From the NCBI GenBank assembly GCA_016709725.1, contig JADJMG010000005.1:1-32500 (forward strand): a stretch of 32,500 bases of DNA, given 5' to 3'. Positions 1 through 8,329 of this stretch are shown piece after piece (the first letter of the stretch is position 1; every line of letters begins with the position of its first letter). Made by a program: the position numbers and the translations under genes. Source of the DNA: Bacteroidota bacterium (GTDB taxonomy: Bacteria; Bacteroidota; Bacteroidia; AKYH767-A; OLB10). The notes below the pieces were generated by a model. The model was not told the DNA's origin and ran no database searches. It saw only the letters and a list, made by a program, of their open reading frames with translations.

Positions 1-1300
1 TTCTTGTAACCCAATCGTAGGTTCTGTATTAGTAGATGGTGATTGTGATGATAATAACGCTGCAGTAAATCCAGGTGCAACTGAAGTTTGTAACTTAATT
101 GACGATGATTGCGATGGATTAATTGACGAAGGTGTATTATTAACTTTCTATGCTGATGTAGACGGCGACGGTTTTGGAGATGCTTCTTCAACTACTCAAG
201 CTTGCTCTGCTCCGGTAGGATATGTTTCTGACAACACCGATTGTAATGATAATAACGCTGCAATTAATCCAAGCGCTATTGAAGTTTGTAACGGAATCGA
301 TGATGACTGTGCAAACGGAATTGACGATGGACTTGTATTCTTAAACTACTATGTAGATGCAGACGGTGACGGATTCGGTGCTGGTTTAGCTACCTCTTCT
401 TGTAACCCAATCGTAGGTTCTGTATTAGTAGATGGTGATTGCGATGATAATAACGCCGCAGTAAATCCAAGTGCAACTGAAGTTTGTAACGGAATCGATG
501 ATGACTGTAATGGTCTTTCTGATGATGGTCTTACCTTCTTAAACTATTATGTTGATGCTGACGGTGACGGATTTGGTGCTGGTTTAGCTACCTCTTCTTG
601 TAACCCAATCGTAGGCTCTGTATTAGTGGATGGTGATTGTGATGATAATAACGCTGCTGTAAATCCAAGTGCTACTGAAGTTTGCAACTTAATTGACGAT
701 GATTGCGATGGATTAATTGATGAAGGTGTATTATTAACTTTCTATGCTGATGTAGACGGAGACGGTTTTGGAGATGCTTCTTCAACTACTCAAGCTTGCT
801 CTGCTCCGGTAGGATATGTTTCTGACAACACCGATTGTAACGATAATAACGCTGCTGTAAATCCAAGTGCAATTGAAGTTTGTAACGGAATCGATGACGA
901 CTGTAATGGTCTTTCTGATGATGGTCTTACATTCTTAAACTATTATGTGGATGCTGACGGCGACGGATTCGGTGCTGGTTTAGCTACCTCTTCTTGTAAC
1001 CCAATCGTAGGTTCTGTATTAGTAGATGGTGATTGTGATGATAATGCTCCATTAGTAAATCCAGGTGCTACCGAAGTTTGTAACGGAATCGATGATGACT
1101 GTAATGGTCTTTCTGATGATGGACTTGTATTCTTAAATTACTATGTGGATGCTGACGGTGACGGATTTGGTGCTGGTTTAGCTACCTCTTCTTGTAACCC
1201 AATCGTAGGTTCTGTATTAGTGGATGGTGATTGCGATGATAATAACGCTGCAGTAAATCCAGGTGCTACTGAAGTTTGTAACGGAATCGATGATGATTGA
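1..1300 (+). CDS. MopE-repeat surface protein, 5'-truncated fragment 1
   Basis: This is an open frame from base 2 to a TGA at 1298-1300, with no true start because the gene begins left of the window. It is built of about 66-residue units, each with an aspartate-rich loop (DADGDGFG), a CNPIVGSVLVDGDCDDN segment and a VNPSATEVCNGIDDDC segment. The Cys and Asp spacing is that of the 'putative metal-binding motif' family (Pfam MopE-like, PF11617), which is common in long secreted bacterial repeat proteins. Two unit types alternate: A with GFGAGLATSSCNP and B with GFGDASSTTQACSAP. The frame ends where a C-terminal sorting domain would not be expected, and the same repeats resume in another frame at about 1320. 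I therefore read it as the upstream part of one gene running to 4856. Likely role: extracellular, metal-binding (calcium or copper) repeat stalk. The repeat family is clear; the metal and function are inferred. Confidence 0.8.
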   Translation, partial: SCNPIVGSVLVDGDCDDNNAAVNPGATEVCNLIDDDCDGLIDEGVLLTFYADVDGDGFGDASSTTQACSAPVGYVSDNTDCNDNNAAINPSAIEVCNGIDDDCANGIDDGLVFLNYYVDADGDGFGAGLATSSCNPIVGSVLVDGDCDDNNAAVNPSATEVCNGIDDDCNGLSDDGLTFLNYYVDADGDGFGAGLATSSCNPIVGSVLVDGDCDDNNAAVNPSATEVCNLIDDDCDGLIDEGVLLTFYADVDGDGFGDASSTTQACSAPVGYVSDNTDCNDNNAAVNPSAIEVCNGIDDDCNGLSDDGLTFLNYYVDADGDGFGAGLATSSCNPIVGSVLVDGDCDDNAPLVNPGATEVCNGIDDDCNGLSDDGLVFLNYYVDADGDGFGAGLATSSCNPIVGSVLVDGDCDDNNAAVNPGATEVCNGIDDD

Positions 1301-1319
1301 TGGCACGAATTGATGATGG

Positions 1320-2129
1320 CTTGTATTCTTAAACTACTATGTTGATGCTGATGGTGACGCATACGGTGCTGGTTTAGCTACTTCTTCTTGCAACCCTATC
1401 GCAGGTTCAGTTTTAGTGGATGGTGATTGTGATGATAACAACGTATTAGTGAATCCAGGTGCAATAGAAGTTTGTAATGGCATAGATGATGACTGTCAAA
1501 GGCGGAATGACGATGGACTTGTATTCTTAAACTACTATGTTGATGCTGATGGTGACGGATTTGGTGCTGGTTTAGCTACCTCTTCTTGTAACCCAATTGT
1601 AGGATCTGTATTAGTAGATGGTGATTGTGATGACAATGCTCCATTAGTAAATCCAAGTGCAACTGAAGTTTGTAACTCAATCGATGACGATTGCGATGGA
1701 TTAATTGACGAAGGTGTATTATTAACTTTCTATGCTGATGTAGACGGCGACGGTTTTGGAGATGCTTCTTCAACAACTCAAGCTTGTTCTGCTCCTATTG
1801 GATATGTTTCTGATAACACTGATTGTAACGATAATAATGCTGCTGTAAATCCAAGTGCAACTGAGGTTTGTAATGGAATCGATGACGACTGTAATGGTCT
1901 TATTGATGATGGACTTGCATTCTTAAACTACTATGTGGATGCTGACGGCGATGGATCGGTGCTGGTGCTTAGCGACCTTCCTTCTTGCCCCCCCCCCCCC
2001 GCCCCCTTTTGGGGGGGGGGGGTTGGGGCGACAACCCCCCCCCCCCCAGCCCCGGCCCAAGACAATACCGAACCGGAACCGGGGGGGCGGGCCAAACGGA
2101 GGAGGGGATGGTCTTTTTTTTTAATATGA
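1320..2129 (+). pseudogene. MopE-repeat surface protein, fragment 2 (frame-shifted)
   Basis: From the CTT at 1320 the same MopE-type repeat protein continues in a frame shifted relative to fragment 1. The repeat anchor TTCTTG falls at 1385, 196 bases after the previous one at 1189 instead of 198, so two bases are missing between about 1290 and 1320. Three units (A, A, B) are clean up to about 1953. The match to the repeat then degrades, and from 1988 the frame runs into a poly-C/poly-G block. The last roughly 50 codons before the TGA at 2127-2129 are therefore not real protein. A caller would start this fragment at the GTG at 1416, but that codon is just the Val of the internal VDGDCDD motif. 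It is best read as the middle of the gene that spans 1-4856. Confidence 0.65.
1988..2127. other. Poly-C/poly-G low-complexity block, probable artefact
   Basis: Inside the AT-rich repeat array lie 13 C (1988-2000), a G, 5 C, 4 T, 12 G (2011-2022), TT, GGGG, and later another 13 C (2035-2047). A G/C-rich non-repeat stretch and a run of T follow. Nothing else in the window resembles this. Correct repeat sequence decays from about 1954 and resumes abruptly at 2128. The spacing between good anchors (1583 to 2163) is three units minus 14 bases, so the block sits in place of one normal unit. Poly-G and its complement poly-C are typical of failed base-calling tails joined across a repeat. Confidence 0.8.
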
Positions 2130-2622
2130 TGGTGACGGATTCGGTGCTGGTTTAGCTACCTCTTCTTGTAACCCAATCGTAGGTTCTGTATTAGTAGATG
2201 GGGATTGCGATGATAATAACGCTGCAGTAAATCCAAGTGCAACTGAAGTTTGCAATGGAATCGATGATGACTGTAATGGTCTTACTGATGATGGTCTTAC
2301 ATTCTTAAACTACTATGTTGATGCTGATGGTGACGGATTCGGTGCTGGTTTAGCTACCTCTTCTTGTAACCCAATCGTAGGTTCTGTATTAGTAGATGGT
2401 GATTGTGATGATAATAACGCTGCTGTAAATCCAAGTGCAACCGAAGTTTGTAACGGAATCGATGATGATTGTAATGGTCTTTCTGATGATGGTCTTACAT
2501 TCTTAAACTATTATGTGGATGCAGACGGTGACGGATTCGGTGCTGGTTTAGCTACCTCTTCTTGTAACCCAATCGTAGGATCTGTATTAGTTGATGGTGA
2601 TTGTGATGATAATATCCATTAG
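2128..2622 (+). pseudogene. MopE-repeat surface protein, fragment 3 (frame-shifted)
   Basis: The repeat code resumes at GAT 2128-2130 (DGDGFGAGLATSSCNP) in a third frame. It stays open through two and a half type A units to a TAG at 2620-2622. It has no start codon of its own and would be missed by ORF callers. Anchors at 2163, 2361 and 2559 keep the exact 198-base period. The stop is caused by a one-base loss near 2611-2616: AATATCCATTAG stands where other units have AATGCTCCATTAG, and the next anchor, at 2756, comes after 197 bases. The protein sequence then continues in the next frame from CCA 2616. This is part of the same split gene. Confidence 0.65.
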
Positions 2623-4856
2623 TAAATCCAAGTGCTACTGAAGTTTGTAATGGAATCGATGATGATTGTGCAAACGGAATTGATGATGGTCTTACATTCT
2701 TAAACTATTATGTGGATGCTGATGGCGACGGATTTGGTGCTGGATTAGCTACCTCTTCTTGTAACCCAATCGTAGGTTCTGTATTAGTAGATGGTGATTG
2801 TGATGATAATAACGCTGCAGTAAATCCAAGTGCAACTGAAGTTTGTAACGGAATCGATGATGATTGTAATGGTCTTTCTGATGATGGTCTTACATTCTTA
2901 AACTATTATGTTGATGCTGACGGTGACGGATTTGGTGCTGGTTTAGCTACCTCTTCTTGTAACCCAATCGTAGGTTCTGTATTAGTGGATGGTGATTGTG
3001 ATGACAATGCTCCATTAGTAAATCAAAACGCAATCGAAGTTTGTGGAAATGGAATCGACGACAACTGTAATTCGAGTATCGATGAAGGATGTATTCTTTA
3101 CACTTACTTCGCAGATACTGATAATGATTCTTACGGTGATCCTCTATCGTTTATTTCTAATTATGTAAACACTCCTCCTGTTGGATATGTTTCTGACAAC
3201 ACCGATTGTAACGATAACAACGCTGCTGTAAATCCAGGTGCTACTGAAGTTTGCAACTTAATCGATGACGATTGCGATGGATTAATTGACGAAGGCGTAT
3301 TATTAACCTTCTATGCTGATTTGGATGGCGACTTATGGGGAGATGCTTCATCTTCAATCCAAGCTTGCTCTGCTCCTATTGGCTACGTAGTTGACAACAA
3401 TGATTGTAATGATGGAAATGCATCTATACATCCTGGAGCAACTGAATTGTGTAATTTAATTGACGACGACTGCGATGGAATTGTTGACAATAACATTGTA
3501 ATCACATTGGGTACAATTACAGGTCAATCTCAAGCTTGTATTCCAATCATAAATGGATCCGCAGTTTATACAGCTCCAAACACTCCTGGAGTAACGAACT
3601 ACTTCTGGTCTGTTCCTAATGGAATGACAATAATTTCAGGACAAGGTACTACTACTTTGTCGGTATCATGGACAGCACAAGCTGTACATAGCGGAATCAA
3701 CGGACAACTAAGTCTTAATGCAAGTACCACTTGCGGAACTGTAATTCCATCTGTCTTAACTATTGATTTCAATTATGCTGCACCAGTAACTCCTGCTTCT
3801 ATATCAGGCCCGGCTAAAATTTGTCCTGGAGATGTTGCCATCTATTCAATTGCAAACGTTGCTCGTGCTTCAAGCTACAACTGGACAACTCCAGCCGGAG
3901 TAAGTATCGTAAGCGGACAAGGAACAAACGTTCTAACGGTTGCAGTTAATAATGCATTCGCAGGTGGATCAATCGGTGTAAATGCAACGAATACTTGTGG
4001 AACAGGCCCGGTAAGATTGAAAACTGTTTCTTACAATGTACCTAATGTACCTGCTGCCATTTCTGGAAACAAAAATGGTTTATGTGGAGCAACTAATGTT
4101 ACATTCTCTACAGCTGGTACGCCTAATGCAACAGGTTATCAGTGGACAGTTCCAACAGGTGTTACTATTGTTTCAGGTCAAGGAACTAGTATGATTACTG
4201 TCGATGTAAGCGGAGCATTCGTTTCTGGATTAATCACAGTAACTGGAACCAACAACTGTGGATCTGGAAGTCAACGATCACTTAGTATCATAGGAGCTCC
4301 TGGACAACCTGGAATTATCAATGGTCTAAGTAATGTATGCCCAGGTCAAAGTGGAGTTCAATATGATGTAGCTACTGTTTCTGGAGCCACTAACTATACT
4401 TGGACTGTACCAAGTGGTGCAACCATCGTTTCAGGTCAAGGAACTAAGACTATCATTGTAAATTATGGTCCAAATCCTGCAAATAACCAAGTGGTATCTG
4501 TACGTGCAAGCAATGCATGTGGACAAAGTGGATTGAGAACATTAGGTGGAATTGCCATCAGTTTCTCTAACTGTGGTCCTCGTATTGGAAATGCATCTAG
4601 TACCATTAGCCAAGTGGTTCTGTTCCCAAATCCTGCTCGTGAAAATGTAAACATTCAATTCAGCTCAACTATTAATAGTGATTTCCAAATCACATTAGTG
4701 GATCATGCAGGACGAATGATTACTACTGAAATGGGTGCCGCAACAGAAGGAACCAATGTGAAATCACTAAACATTGAAACGCTTTCAAGCGGTATTTATT
4801 CAATCGTGATTCGTATTGGAAACGATGTTCAACAATCTAGATTACTAGTTGAATAA
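2616..4856 (+). CDS. MopE-repeat / PKD-like T9SS cargo, C-terminal part
   Basis: This fragment carries the C-terminus of the giant protein and is open from about 2616 (a caller would start at the GTG at 2712). In order it has two near-identical type A MopE units and two diverged MopE units, to about 3490. Four PKD-like domains of about 85 residues follow, to about 4590; each has a W[ST]VP or W[TS]TPAG strand and an ISGQGT or VSGQGT motif. Last is a type A T9SS sorting domain, from about 4618, with LFPNPARENVNI, a middle DHAGR strand and a final SGIYSIVI / SRLLVE. Such domains direct export through the outer membrane by the T9SS and usually surface attachment. The gene ends at TAA 4854-4856, just before a strong terminator. 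Together the fragments give more than 1600 codons in the window. Probable role: surface adhesin or matrix protein. Confidence 0.85.
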   Translation, partial: PLVNPSATEVCNGIDDDCANGIDDGLTFLNYYVDADGDGFGAGLATSSCNPIVGSVLVDGDCDDNNAAVNPSATEVCNGIDDDCNGLSDDGLTFLNYYVDADGDGFGAGLATSSCNPIVGSVLVDGDCDDNAPLVNQNAIEVCGNGIDDNCNSSIDEGCILYTYFADTDNDSYGDPLSFISNYVNTPPVGYVSDNTDCNDNNAAVNPGATEVCNLIDDDCDGLIDEGVLLTFYADLDGDLWGDASSSIQACSAPIGYVVDNNDCNDGNASIHPGATELCNLIDDDCDGIVDNNIVITLGTITGQSQACIPIINGSAVYTAPNTPGVTNYFWSVPNGMTIISGQGTTTLSVSWTAQAVHSGINGQLSLNASTTCGTVIPSVLTIDFNYAAPVTPASISGPAKICPGDVAIYSIANVARASSYNWTTPAGVSIVSGQGTNVLTVAVNNAFAGGSIGVNATNTCGTGPVRLKTVSYNVPNVPAAISGNKNGLCGATNVTFSTAGTPNATGYQWTVPTGVTIVSGQGTSMITVDVSGAFVSGLITVTGTNNCGSGSQRSLSIIGAPGQPGIINGLSNVCPGQSGVQYDVATVSGATNYTWTVPSGATIVSGQGTKTIIVNYGPNPANNQVVSVRASNACGQSGLRTLGGIAISFSNCGPRIGNASSTISQVVLFPNPARENVNIQFSSTINSDFQITLVDHAGRMITTEMGAATEGTNVKSLNIETLSSGIYSIVIRIGNDVQQSRLLVE

Positions 4857-4870
4857 TAGAAATGATTTAT

Positions 4871-4908
4871 AAAAGGAAAGCCCAGACAATAGTCTGGGCT
4901 TTCCTTTT
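4871..4908. terminator. Bidirectional intrinsic terminator
   Basis: A perfect 17-bp inverted repeat (arms 4871-4887 and 4892-4908, loop AATA) has A-rich and T-rich outer ends, so it can terminate in both directions. It lies between the convergent MopE-repeat gene (+) and ald (-), 14 bases after the + stop codon. Confidence 0.9.
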
Positions 4909-4924
4909 TATTTTATACTTAAAG

Positions 4925-6154
4925 CTAAATTCTTGTGGCCATCAGCAAGTTTAAATCACGAAATGGAAGCCTGCAATAATCGGCAACAAATTTATTAGTT
5001 ACTGTTCCTCTATATAAATAAGCTGCTGAACGAACATGTGGATCTTTCCATAAAATCGCATCCATACCACCTTCTTCTCCCATGTTTAAAAGAATAGGAG
5101 TAAAAATATTACTCAATGCGTAAGAAGCAGTACGCGGAACTCTACTTGCAATGTTGGGAACACAATAATGAGTAACACCATGTTTCCTAAATACAGGATC
5201 GGAGTGATTGGTTACTTCCGAAGTTTCAAAACATCCACCTTGATCAATACTTACATCAATAATTACTGACCCAAAACTCATTTCTGTCACCATCTCCTCT
5301 GTTACAATTACAGGCGACCTCCCCTCTTTGGACAGTATAGCTCCAATTGCAACATCGCAAGTACGAAGTGCTTTCAAAAGGATATTGGGATTCATGGTAG
5401 AAGTATAAACTCTCGAACCCAAATTTCTCTGTATTCTTCTTAATTTATAAATGGAAGTATCAAATATTTTTACATTCGCCCCTAATCCAAAAGCTGCACG
5501 CGCCGCATACTCACTTACCGTTCCGGCTCCAATAATGACAACTTCCGTAGGCGGAACCCCGGGTACACCTCCTAACAATTGACCTTTCCCTCCCGAAGCA
5601 GAGCTCATCAACTCTGATGCAATTAAAATAGCAGCGCTTCCTACAATCTCACTCATGGCTTGGATCACAGGATAAACCGAAGTTTCATCTTTCAAATATT
5701 CATAAGCCAATGCAGTAATTTTCTTATTACTCAATTTCTGTACATAACCTTCTGCTTGCATTCCAATTTGCAAAATCGACATTAAGGTTTGTTTGTCTTT
5801 AAAATACTCCAACTCCGCTAATGAAGGTGGAGCCACTTTCAAAATCAAATCGGCTTTATATACATCTTCTGCAGAGTAAGCAATTTGCGCTCCCGATTCA
5901 GCATAATCCGAATCTGTAAAATTTGCACTTTTACCTGCTCCTGTTTCAATTAAAACACGATGTCCGTTACTGACAAGCAATCCGACTGCTGATGGTACCA
6001 AGGGAATTCGATGCTCTTGAAAAGTTATTTCCTTCGGAATTCCAATAAATAAATCTTGTCGCATTTTACTCACCTCTAAAACACTTTCTTGCGGCAGTAA
6101 AATCCCTTGTTGAGCAATGGAAGACATTCCATGTATACCTCTAGTCATATTCAC
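4925..6154 (-). CDS. ald: Alanine dehydrogenase family protein
   Basis: The 409-residue protein belongs to the alanine dehydrogenase / NAD(P) transhydrogenase alpha superfamily. Alanine dehydrogenase oxidatively deaminates L-alanine to pyruvate with NAD in the cytoplasm. Visible landmarks are IGIPKEITFQEHRIPLVP (about 37-54), with the substrate-binding Arg at 49; LILKVAPP with Lys106; the Rossmann loop IGAGTVSEYAAR (208-219); and SIDQGGCFETSEVT with Asp304. The equivalent of the catalytic His (His96 in classical enzymes, in YLHLA) is Gln129, in SILQIGM. From memory, other Bacteroidota homologues share this change, so activity may differ from the textbook enzyme. About 32 residues precede the conserved core; their LLPQESVLEV segment looks like the extension seen in relatives, so the upstream ATG is kept. 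The gene overlaps the end of tsaE by 14 bases and is last in the porX-tsaE-ald cluster. Confidence 0.88.
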   Translation of the reverse strand: MNMTRGIHGMSSIAQQGILLPQESVLEVSKMRQDLFIGIPKEITFQEHRIPLVPSAVGLLVSNGHRVLIETGAGKSANFTDSDYAESGAQIAYSAEDVYKADLILKVAPPSLAELEYFKDKQTLMSILQIGMQAEGYVQKLSNKKITALAYEYLKDETSVYPVIQAMSEIVGSAAILIASELMSSASGGKGQLLGGVPGVPPTEVVIIGAGTVSEYAARAAFGLGANVKIFDTSIYKLRRIQRNLGSRVYTSTMNPNILLKALRTCDVAIGAILSKEGRSPVIVTEEMVTEMSFGSVIIDVSIDQGGCFETSEVTNHSDPVFRKHGVTHYCVPNIASRVPRTASYALSNIFTPILLNMGEEGGMDAILWKDPHVRSAAYLYRGTVTNKFVADYCRLPFRDLNLLMATRI

Positions 6155-6563
6155 ATTTTATTTGACGCTTGGAGTTGGCAAGACTTATATAAAGATCTAC
6201 TTTTTTTAGATTCAATAAATTATCCACTTTCTCCGGCCATTCAATAAAACAAAAATAGTTAGAGTATAGATACTGTTCGTACCCTAGATCATAAGCTTCT
6301 TCCTCAGTTTTCAACCGATAGAAATCGAAATGATAAACAGGCTCTCTTTGACTCGTTTCATACTCATTCACAATTGAAAAGGTCGGACTTTGCACCTCAT
6401 CTTTTACACCCAATTGTCGACAAATAGCTTTGATAAAGGTAGTTTTACCTGCACCTAAGTCGCCGTAAAAACAAAGCAACCGGTGATCTCCAATGAACGC
6501 TAGTAGCTCCTTTGCAATACCATCCAGATCCTTCAATTCCGTAGCATTCCACTGTTTTTTCAT
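6141..6563 (-). CDS. tsaE: tRNA t6A biosynthesis ATPase TsaE
   Basis: TsaE is the small ATPase that works with TsaB, TsaC and TsaD to make threonylcarbamoyl adenosine at position 37 of ANN-decoding tRNAs. The 140-residue length is typical. The Walker A motif GDLGAGKTT is at 34-42, followed by the family motif SPTFSIVNEY and a YHFDFYRL strand. The conserved FIEWPEKV lies near residue 107. The start codon overlaps the porX stop as ATGA, so the two are translationally coupled, and the 3' end overlaps ald by 14 bases. Identification is firm. Confidence 0.95.
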   Translation of the reverse strand: MKKQWNATELKDLDGIAKELLAFIGDHRLLCFYGDLGAGKTTFIKAICRQLGVKDEVQSPTFSIVNEYETSQREPVYHFDFYRLKTEEEAYDLGYEQYLYSNYFCFIEWPEKVDNLLNLKKVDLYISLANSKRQIKCEYD

Positions 6564-8116
6564 GCCTTGCTTTGCAATGTAATCACAGGGATAATCATTT
6601 CTTCTGGCGAAATTCCTCCATGCTGAAATGTATCTTTATAAAAATTGGCGTAATAGTTAAAATTGTTTGGATAAGCGAAAAACTTATCACCTTTCACAAA
6701 TACGTAAGCAGTACTTACATTCACTTTCGGCAAAAAGGCTTCCGTAGGATTTCTAATTTCCAATACATCTTTTTTCTCATAATTAAGATTCTTCCCTAAC
6801 TTGTATCTCAAATTTGTATTTGTATTTCTATCTCCAATAATCTTTGATGGATCTTTCACACGAATGGTTCCATGATCGGTAGTGATAATTAGTTTAGCGG
6901 GCTTTTCAGCAATCCTTCTTAATGTTTCGAGTAATGGAGAATGTTCAAACCAAGAGCGTGTAATGGATCTGTATCCTTTCTCATCTTCCGCTAACTCTTT
7001 AATTACTTTCATATCGGTTCGAGCATGCGACAACATATCTACAAAATTATAGACAATAACATTTAGCTTATTTCTAAACATATTTGGAACTTGATCCACC
7101 AATGCCTTTCCCGCCTCTAAATTTGTAACCTTAGTGTAAGAGTGCTTATAGGTTTTACGCAAACGCTGAATCTGATCCACTAAAAAATCTTCCTCAAAAT
7201 TATTCTTACCTTCTTCTTCATCGTCATTGATCCATTTGTCGGGGAAACGCTTTTGAATTTCCGATGGCATCATCCCTGAGAAAATCGCATTTCTTGCATA
7301 CTGAGTTGCGGTTGGTAAAATACTGCAGTAGGTATCTTCCTCCACAATTTTAAATAATTCTTGAATGGCAGGCTGAATCACTTTCCATTGATCGTAACGC
7401 AAATTATCAATCAACAAAAAGAAAACAGGATCTTCGGAACTATCCACCAACGGAAATGCTTTTCGTTTCATCAACTCATGCGATAACAAGGGTGCCGTAT
7501 CCGGATTCTTAAACCATCCCAAATAATTATTTTCAACAAATTTGCTGAAGAGATGATTTGCTTCCGACTTCTGCATAGTCAAAATATCATACATACCCGG
7601 ATCTTTCGAAACTTCCAGTTCGATTTCCCAATACACTAATTTCTTGTACACATCCACCCATTCATTCCAACTTAAACGATCGCTCATCGACATTCCGATT
7701 TGTCGAAATTCTTGCTGGTAACTCTGCGATGTTTTTTCAGATATCAATCGTTTATCTTCCAAATTTTTCTTGAGCGATAATAAAATCTGATTTGGATTTA
7801 CAGGTTTAATGAGATAATCGGCGATCTTCCCTCCTATCGCTTCCTCCATAATTTCCTCCGCTTCATTTTTTGTGATCATCACCACAGGAACCGTGCTGCG
7901 CAAATTTTTTATTTGCATTAACGTTTCTAATCCACTTATTCCGGGCATGTTTTCATCCAAAAAAATAATGTCATATTCTTTCGCTTTCACGAGCTCAACC
8001 GCATCGCGACCATTCGTAGTAGTAGTCACTTCATATCCTTTATTCTCTAAGAACATGATATGTGGCTTTAACAAATCGATTTCATCATCGGCCCAGAGAA
8101 TTTGTACTTTTTCCAT
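6560..8116 (-). CDS. porX: PorX, T9SS response regulator with PglZ domain
   Basis: The 518-residue protein has a CheY-like receiver domain (1-120), a linker, and a PglZ / alkaline-phosphatase-superfamily domain. The phosphoacceptor Asp54 lies in IIFLDENMPG, with acidic residues at Asp10-Asp11 and the conserved Lys in YLIKPVNP. Metal-site features of the second domain are LLIDNLRYDQW (Asp237), LPTATQYARNA (nucleophile-type Thr271) and ITTDHGT. This architecture is that of PorX, which with the kinase PorY controls T9SS genes in Bacteroidota; its PglZ domain is a phosphodiesterase reported to act on oligonucleotide messengers. All key residues look intact. It is first in the porX-tsaE-ald cluster, with a TAnnTTTG box upstream. 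Its presence near several T9SS cargo genes is notable, but porX sits in a housekeeping cluster and need not regulate them locally. Confidence 0.93.
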   Translation of the reverse strand: MEKVQILWADDEIDLLKPHIMFLENKGYEVTTTTNGRDAVELVKAKEYDIIFLDENMPGISGLETLMQIKNLRSTVPVVMITKNEAEEIMEEAIGGKIADYLIKPVNPNQILLSLKKNLEDKRLISEKTSQSYQQEFRQIGMSMSDRLSWNEWVDVYKKLVYWEIELEVSKDPGMYDILTMQKSEANHLFSKFVENNYLGWFKNPDTAPLLSHELMKRKAFPLVDSSEDPVFFLLIDNLRYDQWKVIQPAIQELFKIVEEDTYCSILPTATQYARNAIFSGMMPSEIQKRFPDKWINDDEEEGKNNFEEDFLVDQIQRLRKTYKHSYTKVTNLEAGKALVDQVPNMFRNKLNVIVYNFVDMLSHARTDMKVIKELAEDEKGYRSITRSWFEHSPLLETLRRIAEKPAKLIITTDHGTIRVKDPSKIIGDRNTNTNLRYKLGKNLNYEKKDVLEIRNPTEAFLPKVNVSTAYVFVKGDKFFAYPNNFNYYANFYKDTFQHGGISPEEMIIPVITLQSKA

Positions 8117-8168
8117 ATTCTAAATTAGTTTTATCAATTCACGAACAATCAAAACGACTATTCCTCCA

Positions 8169-8176
8169 CAAAAGTA
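8169..8176 (-). promoter_or_regulatory. Candidate -7 box for porX operon
   Basis: The - strand reads TACTTTTG here, matching the Bacteroidota -7 consensus TAnnTTTG, about 52 bases upstream of the porX start. I see no TTG at the expected -33 spacing, so support is partial. Confidence 0.4.
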
Positions 8177-8329
8177 CTCGAAGCATCTTAGATCCACCTT
8201 AAGATTTACTTTCAATTTATTGTACTGCGATAAAATCTTAAATTCACAATAGTCTCACTATGAATCAACAAAAAAATTATTCATGTGGAATCTAAATCTC
8301 AGACCATGGTACTTATTCCAATTGAACAT

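Larger units (their letters stand above)
1..3110 (+). repeat. 198-bp coding tandem repeat array (MopE units)
   Basis: The array is tandem units of exactly 198 bp (66 codons). The anchor TTCTTG of type A units occurs at 1, 397, 595, 991, 1189, 1385, 1583, 2163, 2361, 2559, 2756 and 2954. Type B units (CAAGCTTGCTCTGCTCC) occupy the 198-bp slots at about 199, 793 and 1781. Units are nearly identical at the DNA level, including third codon positions, which implies recent duplication or gene conversion. The only departures from the 198-bp period coincide with the three frame breaks. The two following units, to about 3490, are clearly diverged. Confidence 0.9.

Noticed and set aside
1141..1776. Open - strand frames (1141-1362 and 1576-1776) through the repeat array
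   Set aside because: They are mirror frames of the repeated coding sequence, recur with the repeat and have no family features.
1988..2047. Homopolymer tract as a phase-variation switch
   Set aside because: Several different long C and G runs plus unrelated sequence replace a repeat unit; slippage of a single tract would not do this.
1933..2124. ORF with proline- and glycine-rich tail
   Set aside because: It is translation of the poly-C/poly-G block in an alternative frame.
1..3110. CRISPR array
   Set aside because: The 198-bp units are coding throughout, contiguous and without spacers.
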